From JALYUM01 sp036688685 (GTDB lineage: Bacteria > Pseudomonadota > Gammaproteobacteria > Burkholderiales > Burkholderiaceae_D), in assembly GCF_036688685.1 (NCBI RefSeq), contig NZ_JAQQPS010000018.1, positions 62,001 through 126,000 of the forward strand: DNA of 64,000 bases, given 5' to 3'. Shown one piece after another: positions 34,586 through 42,101 of the stretch. The first letter of the stretch is position 1. The number at the start of each line of letters is the position of its first letter. Made by a program: the position numbers and the translations under genes. The notes under the pieces are model-generated. The model searched no databases, was not told the origin of the DNA, and saw nothing but the letters and a program-made list of their open reading frames with translations.

Positions 34586-35511
34586 ACAGTACTCTGAAAA
34601 CACCTTTGACTGCCGTAATCCTCGCTACCTATAATGGTGAAAAGTTTTTGCCTGAGCAGTTAGCATCTTTGTCGAATCAGAGTCGAAAAATTGATATTCT
34701 TATCCTTCGTGACGACGGCTCGAATGATAATTCTGTAGCGATTGTACAAACGTGGGCCCGGAAGGAAGGAGTGATTTTGCAGGAGCTGGATGGACCGCGG
34801 CTCGGGCCAGCGCGCAGTTTCCTTTATGCTGTCCGACACGCGATTGAGGCAGACATCTATTTTTTTTGCGATCAAGACGATTTTTGGGAGCCAGGAAAAA
34901 TTGAACTGGCCGTAAAAGCGCTTGGTTCCGATCGAGATGCCATGCCGGCGCTGTATGCGTCAAGGCTTCGCGTGGTCGACGAAAATCTCAATGCAATCCG
35001 GCTTTCGACTTTGCCCTCAAATCTTTCATTTGCTAGCGCCGCGTGCGAGAGCCTGTTGACAGGTTGCACGCTGGCGTTTAACCACTCATTTAGGTTGCTG
35101 GTGGCCAAAGGGATGCCACAACATGCGATAATGCACGATTGGTGGTGTTATCTGATTGCTACTGGGTGCGTGAATGCAAGGCTGTGTTTTGACTCCGCAC
35201 CGACTCTTCAATACAGGCAGCATGGGTCGAATGCAATCGGCGCAGGCCCTACTGGATTTGCTGCTATGCGCATGAGAGTCCGTACCCTGTTCAGCGCCGG
35301 AAGTTCAATTCGTTCGAAACAGCTATCGGATTTTTCTGAAATATACGGAGCTCTATTGCGTCCGGAATCTCGTTATATCCTCGCCGCGTTGCTGCGAGCG
35401 AAATGTAGTGTTTGGAGACGGGTATTATTGGCGTTTTCAATTCCTATTTCGCGCCAGTCAACCCTGCTTACTCTGACTACTCGTTTTGCCATATTCACGA
35501 ACCGATTTTAA
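34582..35511 (+). CDS. GT2-family glycosyltransferase (rhamnosyltransferase-like)
   Basis: This is a 309-residue GT-A fold transferase. It starts with VILATYNGEKFLPEQLASL and ILRDDGSNDNS, has the DxD-like motif FFCDQDDFWEPGKIELA, and HDWWCYLIA later on. FCDQDD(F/W)W is common among rhamnosyltransferases of surface polysaccharide loci, which fits the rmlBDAC genes downstream. It overlaps the polymerase gene by four bases. Confidence 0.87.
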   Translation: MNSTLKTPLTAVILATYNGEKFLPEQLASLSNQSRKIDILILRDDGSNDNSVAIVQTWARKEGVILQELDGPRLGPARSFLYAVRHAIEADIYFFCDQDDFWEPGKIELAVKALGSDRDAMPALYASRLRVVDENLNAIRLSTLPSNLSFASAACESLLTGCTLAFNHSFRLLVAKGMPQHAIMHDWWCYLIATGCVNARLCFDSAPTLQYRQHGSNAIGAGPTGFAAMRMRVRTLFSAGSSIRSKQLSDFSEIYGALLRPESRYILAALLRAKCSVWRRVLLAFSIPISRQSTLLTLTTRFAIFTNRF

Positions 35512-35515
35512 AATT

Positions 35516-36637
35516 ATGTCTACTCCGCAGTATTTCTTCTCTTTTTTTCCGCAGTTCAACCCTGATCCGATTAATGATAAAGCTTGGGGGGCTGGATTTA
35601 CGGACTGGGATCTGATTCGTGCTTTGCCAGAAACTCAGCGTTCATCCTTTATCCCAGAAAGGGGCTATTACGATCCAAGTTCGCGTGAATATTTGCGGAC
35701 ATTAGCTGACGATCTTCGTGCGCTGCCTTTGTCGAACGCTGGAGTCATGGTCTATCATTATCATTTCGATGGGGTTTCGGCGCTCGGGGGATTCGAGCGG
35801 CAGTTGTTAGCGCAACCGGATGTGGAGATTCCATTTTTCCTTTGCTGGGCAAATGAGACTTGGACTAAGCGGTGGATTGGACAACCAGGTGATGTGTTGG
35901 TTGAACAAACTCACCGGCCAGTGAAAGAAATGATTGCTGAGCACGCGGCGTATCTAGCACGTTTTTTCTGCCTTCCCCATTATCACTGCGTTGGTGGTCG
36001 TCCATTATTTATTATCTATAACGCGCAGGCGAGTAAATCATTGCCCGAGGTAATATCTATTTACCGTGATGAGTTCGCCAAACTCGGTCATAATCCGCTG
36101 ATTGGTGCTTGTATCTCCTACCCTCAATCTCCTGCGCAACTGCAACCTTATGATTTTGGATGCGAATTTCAACCTCGTTTCTTTTTTAACCACAAGGTTT
36201 CGTCATTGCTTAGTAACTTGCTTGTTCCGGCTAAAGCTAAGTTTCCAAAAATATTCGAGTGGATTGGCTCGCAACGCCAGCGTCTATTGGTGAAGGACGG
36301 ATCTCGCCAATTTAGGTATGGCGATTATATCGATGCGATCTCCAGCGGGAGAATTGAGTCCTCTTTGCGCGCTAGTACTGGGACATTTCCATTAATGCGC
36401 TCTTCGTTTTTGTCTTGGAATAATGTTCCACGTTATCGACTAAATCGAACGGAAGTTACGCACGATGGTATTTCTGAAGAGTCGCTTGAAGTGCTGCGGA
36501 AAATTAATTCGGATGCTGGTTTGCCCGTTTTGATTAATTCCTGGAATGAGTGGAGTGAAGGGGCAGCGATCGAGTTGGGTCAGCGCAACAATTTGTTTCG
36601 CCATTCTTTCTTGCAAGTATTGAGCCGAGCATCATGA
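35516..36637 (+). CDS. WbsX-family (GH99-like) protein
   Basis: This is a 373-residue protein of the WbsX family, which shares its fold with GH99 endo-mannosidases. Typical motifs are YFFSFFPQFNPDPINDKAWG, MVYHYHFDG, FFLCWANETWTKRW and INSWNEWSEGA. Such proteins occur in O-antigen and capsule loci and are called glycosyltransferases or hydrolases without firm proof. ATG 35516 starts the conserved part and follows the previous stop by four bases. No signal peptide is seen, so action in the cytoplasm is likely. Confidence 0.8.
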   Translation: MSTPQYFFSFFPQFNPDPINDKAWGAGFTDWDLIRALPETQRSSFIPERGYYDPSSREYLRTLADDLRALPLSNAGVMVYHYHFDGVSALGGFERQLLAQPDVEIPFFLCWANETWTKRWIGQPGDVLVEQTHRPVKEMIAEHAAYLARFFCLPHYHCVGGRPLFIIYNAQASKSLPEVISIYRDEFAKLGHNPLIGACISYPQSPAQLQPYDFGCEFQPRFFFNHKVSSLLSNLLVPAKAKFPKIFEWIGSQRQRLLVKDGSRQFRYGDYIDAISSGRIESSLRASTGTFPLMRSSFLSWNNVPRYRLNRTEVTHDGISEESLEVLRKINSDAGLPVLINSWNEWSEGAAIELGQRNNLFRHSFLQVLSRAS

Positions 36638-36697
36638 ACTTGCGTTTTTTTATTTTCCGACTTATTGGAAATTCGTTTAGATAGTTTGGGACGTTGA

Positions 36698-37618
36698 ATG
36701 AATGATAAATCTTTTTCAGTGCCTTCTGTCGCAGTGTTACTTGCCGCATTTAATGGAATTCGTTGGCTCGGCGAGCAATTGGATAGCATATTGGCCCAAC
36801 AGGGCGTGAAGGTTACGGTTTACATTAGTGTTGATCTTTCACTTGATGGCACTGAGGAGTGGGTTGAAAAACGGGCAATTGGTGACGGCAGGGTAGTTAT
36901 TCTTCCGCACGGAATGAAGTTCGGAGGGGCCTCCCCAAATTTTTTGCGGCTCTTTCGTGATGTGAACTTGGGCGGGTATGACTACGTTAGTTTGGCTGAT
37001 CAAGACGACATATGGCTACCTAACAAGCTCTCACGCGCCGTCTCGATTCTTTCTGAACGGAGCATAGATGCTTACTCAAGTAATGTTATTGCCTTCTGGC
37101 CTGATGGGCGCAGGGCTCTGATCAAGAAATGTCATCCGCAGGTTCGTTGGGACTTTTTATTTGAGGCTGCCGGGCCTGGTTGTACTTATGTTTTGACGAA
37201 TGCGTTCGCAACGGATTTTCAGAATTTAGTTCTGGGAAATTGGGATCGGGTACAGAATGTCGGGTTGCACGATTGGTTGATCTACGCCTTCGCGAGGGCG
37301 AACAACTTTCAATGGTTTATCGACGAACAAGCGAATATGTTATATCGTCAGCATGCGGAAAACCAGGTTGGTGTCAATTCTGGACTAAAGGCATTTCTCC
37401 ACCGTGTGCGCAAAGTTACTGGAGGATGGGCAATTGGACAGGCGGCGCTCATTGCTGAAATCGTTGGCGTGGATAAGCATCCTTTTATTCTACGTTGGAC
37501 CAGTAACGGCCGCATCGGGATGTTATGGCTCGCTGTCAACGGTGCTAAGTGCCGCAGGAGGTGGTCGGAACGTTGGCTATTTAGCTTGTCGTGTTTGATT
37601 ATGTTTGTTCGGTATTAG
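36698..37618 (+). CDS. GT2-family glycosyltransferase
   Basis: This is a 306-residue GT-A transferase related to the one at 34582. Motifs are VAVLLAAFNGIRWLGEQLDS, ISVDLSLDGTEEW, SLADQDDIWLPNKLSRA and HDWLIYAFAR. The LADQDDIW form is common for rhamnosyltransferases or galactosyltransferases in O-antigen loci. It is separated by 60 bases from the WbsX gene. The exact linkage formed is unknown. Confidence 0.86.
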   Translation: MNDKSFSVPSVAVLLAAFNGIRWLGEQLDSILAQQGVKVTVYISVDLSLDGTEEWVEKRAIGDGRVVILPHGMKFGGASPNFLRLFRDVNLGGYDYVSLADQDDIWLPNKLSRAVSILSERSIDAYSSNVIAFWPDGRRALIKKCHPQVRWDFLFEAAGPGCTYVLTNAFATDFQNLVLGNWDRVQNVGLHDWLIYAFARANNFQWFIDEQANMLYRQHAENQVGVNSGLKAFLHRVRKVTGGWAIGQAALIAEIVGVDKHPFILRWTSNGRIGMLWLAVNGAKCRRRWSERWLFSLSCLIMFVRY

Positions 37619-37680
37619 TTGCTAGAGAAATTTATGATGTTCTGTTACCAATATAAAAATTCGATGTTTGGATTGGCGCC

Positions 37681-38625
37681 ATGAATCTTGTCACAGGTGG
37701 TAACGGGTTCGTTGGTCGTGCATTATGTACGGCGCTGGCAGACCGGGGCGAGCGGGTGGTGTCTGCGGTAAGAAAGCCGACAACAATGAACGATGTTCAG
37801 GTTGGCGATCTTGACGGTAAAACCGATTGGAGATTAGCATTAAGAGGGTGCGAAGTGGTATACCATTTGGCGGCCCGAGTTCATGTGATGTCTGACGATG
37901 AAACTGATCCGTTAAGCGCTTATCGCGAAGTAAATGTCGTCGGTACTCTCAACCTTGCGCGGCAGGCAGTTGTTGCTGGTGTTCGGCGATTTATCTTCGT
38001 GAGCAGTGTTAAGGTGAACGGGGAATCTACCACGACGCAGCTCTTTGGTTCCTCGGATGTGCCTGAGCCTTGCGATCCCTACGGGCAATCGAAGATGGAG
38101 GCTGAGCAGGCGTTGCAGAAACTCGGTGAGGAGACCGGTTTGGAGGTGGTTATTGTACGACCGCCTCTGGTCTATGGACCGGGAGTGAAGGCCAATTTTC
38201 TTAATTTGATCAAGTTGGTCAAGATGGGAATTCCTCTTCCATTTGGCTCCGTTCATAACCGGCGTAGTATGGTCGCACTTGATAATTTAGTTGATCTCTT
38301 AATCGTTTGCGGGAACCATCCAAAAGCGGCCGGTAAAATCTTCATGGTCAGCGATGGGGTTGACATGGGAATAGATGAACTAGTTGCGAGAATTGCGGAC
38401 GCAATGCAAAAACGTGTATTAATTTTGCCATTCCCGCCATTTCTCATTGTTTTGCTAGCAAAACTACTCGGAAGGCGAGCGGTTGCGGATCGGCTACTTG
38501 ATTCGTTGCAGGTTGACATTTCCGCTACTCGAACAATATTAGGATGGCAACCGGTGGTAACACCACAAACCGCTATTAAACAGACAGTCGAACACTTTTT
38601 TTTGATAAATGGGCGTAGTAAATGA
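37681..38625 (+). CDS. WbpV-like NAD-dependent epimerase/dehydratase
   Basis: This is a 314-residue extended short-chain dehydrogenase. The cofactor loop is TGGNGFVG, and the active-site pair is Tyr134 and Lys138 in YGQSKMEAE. Best matches by eye are WbpV/WbpK-type reductases that reduce the 4-keto group of UDP-2-acetamido-2,6-dideoxyhexos-4-ulose to QuiNAc or FucNAc. This fits the WbpM-like 4,6-dehydratase at 39745 that would supply the keto sugar. The adjacent sugar transferase overlaps by four bases. Confidence 0.78.
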   Translation: MNLVTGGNGFVGRALCTALADRGERVVSAVRKPTTMNDVQVGDLDGKTDWRLALRGCEVVYHLAARVHVMSDDETDPLSAYREVNVVGTLNLARQAVVAGVRRFIFVSSVKVNGESTTTQLFGSSDVPEPCDPYGQSKMEAEQALQKLGEETGLEVVIVRPPLVYGPGVKANFLNLIKLVKMGIPLPFGSVHNRRSMVALDNLVDLLIVCGNHPKAAGKIFMVSDGVDMGIDELVARIADAMQKRVLILPFPPFLIVLLAKLLGRRAVADRLLDSLQVDISATRTILGWQPVVTPQTAIKQTVEHFFLINGRSK

Positions 38626-39185
38626 CGAAAAGATTACTCGATTTGGGCCTGGGTTTGATTGCATTTGTGATCTTTTTCATTCCGTTTTGTGTGCTTGCCT
38701 TGGTTGTAAAATCTACATCGAAGGGGCCGGTATTATATTGGTCAAATCGCGTGGGCCGTGCAAACCGAATTTTCTCAATGCCGAAGTTGCGCACCATGCG
38801 CGTCGATACTCCTGTTGTTGCGACGCATTTATTGACGGATCCGGCGAGATTTTTGACACCGGTCGGAGGTTTTCTCCGTAAGTCTAGTTTAGATGAAATT
38901 CCCCAGTTGTTGTGTATTGTTCGAGGTGACATGAGTGTGGTCGGCCCTAGGCCGGCCTTGTTCAATCAGCAAAACCTCATTGACTTACGGACAGAGCAAG
39001 GGGTTCATATGATACGTCCCGGCCTGACCGGGTGGGCGCAGATCAATGGGCGCGATGAACTTCCATTGTCGGAAAAGGTGCGCTTGGACCTTGTATATTT
39101 GCAGCAGCAGTCACTTTGGTTTGATCTGAAAGTGATCGCTTTGACTGTTATGAAGGTCCTTCGCCGTGACGGAATTGTGCACTAG
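38622..39185 (+). CDS. PglC-type initiating sugar-phosphate transferase
   Basis: This is a 187-residue small monotopic phosphoglycosyl transferase, containing only the catalytic domain of WbaP/WcaJ. One N-terminal membrane helix is followed by KLRTMR, LRKSSLDEIPQL, VGPRPALF and IRPGLTGWAQINGRDEL. The Asp-Glu pair in SSLDEIPQ is catalytic in this family. It transfers a sugar phosphate to undecaprenyl phosphate. It is the last gene of the AT-rich block. A second initiating enzyme of a different fold lies at 23772. Confidence 0.9.
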   Translation: MTKRLLDLGLGLIAFVIFFIPFCVLALVVKSTSKGPVLYWSNRVGRANRIFSMPKLRTMRVDTPVVATHLLTDPARFLTPVGGFLRKSSLDEIPQLLCIVRGDMSVVGPRPALFNQQNLIDLRTEQGVHMIRPGLTGWAQINGRDELPLSEKVRLDLVYLQQQSLWFDLKVIALTVMKVLRRDGIVH

Positions 39186-39744
39186 CTTGCTCGGCCGACA
39201 CACATAGGCGTTAGAGATCTAGTACTAAGGGGTCCATCTTTCGCAGGCCGCTGTAAGGGCGCCTCGTTACCCTGAAAGCTGATTGGTATAGGCACGTGAA
39301 TATCTGGCCCGCATTAATACGAATTAATGGATGCGGCTAGGCCCGACCCTGCGTTATGACGGCAATGCTACGTCCGGCTGGACGCAGGCGCTGTGTTTGG
39401 CCACCTCCCGATCGATTGCGGTTGCTTGATCCAACGTGGCGCGTTCTTCTTCGCGCTCATTGCCTCGGAATCAATCTCAGGATCGGGGTAGGGCACTTTA
39501 CGGGTAAGTAGGATATAGATGAGCCGGATTATTTTGTACGGCAGGGCGGTGATCGCTTACATTCAAACGAACTGACGAGGCGAATCTATCCCAATCCTAG
39601 CGCCAGTTATCCACACTGTTGAGTCCTACCTCAAATTCATCCACCACCTGCGGCTATCCGCAATGATACGGGGATGCTTGTCAAGTATACGGGTTGGCGC
39701 TGGGTCGAACTTCGTATTGCGACGCTTCGTGTTTTGGCCTGGAT
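39186..39744. other. Gene-free stretch with transposase relic
   Basis: These 559 bases separate the end of the AT-rich sugar block from the convergent WbpM-like gene. They hold a decayed coding fragment on the minus strand (39368-39556) and no intact gene. The content looks like scar DNA from a lost insertion sequence. Confidence 0.5.
39368..39556 (-). pseudogene. C-terminal transposase-like fragment
   Basis: A stop-free run of about 62 codons on the minus strand encodes ALPYKIIRLIYILLTRKVPY and then MSAKKNAPRWIKQ before a TAG stop. The first part resembles the C-terminal ALANKxARIxWALLTR motif of IS110-family transposases, but this is from memory and weak. A stop codon directly precedes the run, so the rest is lost or frame-shifted. 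Confidence 0.35.
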
Positions 39745-41685
39745 TTAGCCAGTGGTTCCAGCGAGGGCGTCATCGACATTCGGTTTGTCGCGCGCATTTA
39801 GCCGCAGTTTCCATAAATGATCGTCGACTACTGAGGATGGCTTAAATTCAGGGACAATCTTTTGCAACTGGCGACGAATTGCATCATGGTCGCCATGCAC
39901 GCAAGCAGCTTCGAGTTGATTTAGCATCAGCTCCAGAAACGGCCATGCGATTTCTGCTTCCTGGGCACGCATAATCAGGGGATGCTCGGTGCCTGTTGCG
40001 TTGTCGCCAATAAGCAGTTCCTCGTACAGTTTTTCGCCTGGGCGCAAGCCGACAAAGCGCAGCTCAATGCCGTCCGGTGATTCAACTGAACTTACTTCAC
40101 GTCCACTCAGGTTGATCATTTTCTTGGCCAGGTCAGCGATCTTTACCGGATCGCCCATGTCCAGCACAAATACGTCGCCTCCTGTTCCCATGGCACCAGC
40201 TTGCAGAACCAGCTGCGCCGCCTCGGGAATCGTCATGAAGTAGCGCGTGATTTCCGGGTGCGTGAGCGTCACCGGGCCACCCGCGGCGATCTGGCGACGG
40301 AATAACGGCACGACCGAACCGGACGAACCCAGTACGTTGCCGAAACGCACCATACAGAATCGCGTGCCGACATGTTGCCGCGAAAACGCCTGCAAAATCA
40401 ATTCCGCCAGCCGTTTCGTCGACCCCATCACATTCGTTGGCCGCACAGCCTTGTCAGTAGAGATCAGCACAAAGCATTTGACCCTCGCATCCACCGCTGC
40501 TCGCGCAAAACGCAATGTCCCGAACACGTTGTTGCGGATTCCCTCAACCGGATTTTGCTCGACCAGCGGCACATGCTTGTAGGCAGCAGCGTGATAGACA
40601 GTTTCAACTTCAAACAGCTTAAAAATATCAAGCGACTTATGGTAGTCCAAGACCGACCCCATAAAAGGCACAAGTTCGACCTGCAGTTTGTGTAGCGCAA
40701 TAAATGCACGTAACTCCTGGTCAATCGCATACAGGGCGTATTCCGACATTTCGAGCATGATCAGGCGGGTCGGCGCTAGCTTCACAATCTGGCGGCACAA
40801 TTCGGAGCCAATTGAGCCACCGGCTCCACTAACGGCGACGGATTTACCGGTGATGCAGATGGGCAAGAGAACGCTATTTGGCGCCACGGTATCTCGGCTG
40901 AGCAAGTCCTCAATTTCCACTTCGCGCACGTCTTCTGCCCGCAGCTCCCCCTTGACCAGGCTTTGGATCGGCGGCGTGACCTTGATCTTGATCTTCAATG
41001 GGGTCAACTTATCGATGATCGCGCGTTGCTCGGCGTGGTTCAGCGCTGGCATAGCCAGCAATATCGCTGCGACATTGTATTTTTCGAGAATATCCCGAAT
41101 ACGCGTCGGACAGTAGACTTTGATGCCGGCAATGGTTGTCTTTTGCAGTTGCGGATTGTCATCAAGGAAGACGACAGGCAAATATTCGAGACTCGGCCGC
41201 AGGGCATTCGCCAAATGAATGCCAGCGTGGCCCGCGCCGTAAATTGCGACGCGCATCCGCTGCGGCGCGCGGCGGTCGCCCAGAAAAAATCCACGCGCGG
41301 TGAAACGGCTGATCAATAGGTAGAGTATCAGGATCGCGCCGAAAATGACGTAGGGCGAGAGCGAAAACGAGACACCGGGCAAAAGACTCCCAAGCGCGGC
41401 CAGTACCATGACGGATATCACTGCACCGCCTGCTACGGTCAGCACGATTTTATGATCGATATAGCGGATCACGGCGCGGTATAGCCCAACGCGAACGAAG
41501 ATCGGTATCGAAATAAAAGGGGCGGCGAGAATCAATATCCAGTAGTCGCCCAAGGCAAGGACATGAATCGAGTTAAGATGGAGCGCTATCGATGCAGTTA
41601 GGGTCAGCGGAATACACACGAAGTCCGTCGCTGCTGCCACAACTTGTTTTTTAAGCCGCGAAAGGTTCAGAAACTTTTTTTTCAT
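39745..41685 (-). CDS. WbpM-like nucleoside-diphosphate-sugar 4,6-dehydratase
   Basis: This is a 646-residue membrane-bound dehydratase of the WbpM/CapD/FlaA1 family, converting UDP-GlcNAc to the 4-keto-6-deoxy sugar. Four N-terminal hydrophobic helices are followed by a CoA-binding-like Rossmann domain (VAIYGAGHAGIHLANAL). The catalytic domain has VSGAGGSIGSELCRQIV, STDKAVRPTNVMGSTKR and a late RPGEKLYEEL motif. It is convergent to the main operon. Its product would feed the WbpV-like reductase. Composition is back to high GC. Confidence 0.92.
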   Translation of the reverse strand: MKKKFLNLSRLKKQVVAAATDFVCIPLTLTASIALHLNSIHVLALGDYWILILAAPFISIPIFVRVGLYRAVIRYIDHKIVLTVAGGAVISVMVLAALGSLLPGVSFSLSPYVIFGAILILYLLISRFTARGFFLGDRRAPQRMRVAIYGAGHAGIHLANALRPSLEYLPVVFLDDNPQLQKTTIAGIKVYCPTRIRDILEKYNVAAILLAMPALNHAEQRAIIDKLTPLKIKIKVTPPIQSLVKGELRAEDVREVEIEDLLSRDTVAPNSVLLPICITGKSVAVSGAGGSIGSELCRQIVKLAPTRLIMLEMSEYALYAIDQELRAFIALHKLQVELVPFMGSVLDYHKSLDIFKLFEVETVYHAAAYKHVPLVEQNPVEGIRNNVFGTLRFARAAVDARVKCFVLISTDKAVRPTNVMGSTKRLAELILQAFSRQHVGTRFCMVRFGNVLGSSGSVVPLFRRQIAAGGPVTLTHPEITRYFMTIPEAAQLVLQAGAMGTGGDVFVLDMGDPVKIADLAKKMINLSGREVSSVESPDGIELRFVGLRPGEKLYEELLIGDNATGTEHPLIMRAQEAEIAWPFLELMLNQLEAACVHGDHDAIRRQLQKIVPEFKPSSVVDDHLWKLRLNARDKPNVDDALAGTTG

Positions 41686-42101
41686 TTACGATTGACAAAT
41701 TATGAATTTTGCATAGTTCTAAGCGCCACAAGTTTTGGCCGGCATTCCCTACAACGTGGAGCAAATGGGAGGGATGGGAGTCCATGTAACCACCTCGTCA
41801 CAATTCATTGATGCGAAAATTGCATGCGACGTATGAGCCAGCGTAATACGTTCTTACTTTCTCATGATAAACGATGCGAGAAGTAAAATACAGCGTTCGA
41901 TATAATTACCCAGTCTGAGGCCACATTCTGAGCGAGCGAGGTGCGCTGTTCCGGAATTAGTTGCATAATAGCAACAAAATAAATCGTGTCGTGTCGTTGG
42001 CCACATTCGCGGCAAGTGTTACACTCATGGGCTTTGCCATCAATTTCCCAATAGTCTCTTTTCAGTCATAAAGGGATGGATGGGCTTGCCAGGTTGCCGA
42101 C
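41686..42101. other. Divergent intergenic region, wbpM-like / YjbH-PAP2
   Basis: These 416 bases are AT-rich and hold no gene. They separate two divergently transcribed genes, so promoters for both should lie here. A GTGTC-type short tandem (near 41987) was seen; no clear operator was recognised. Confidence 0.45.
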
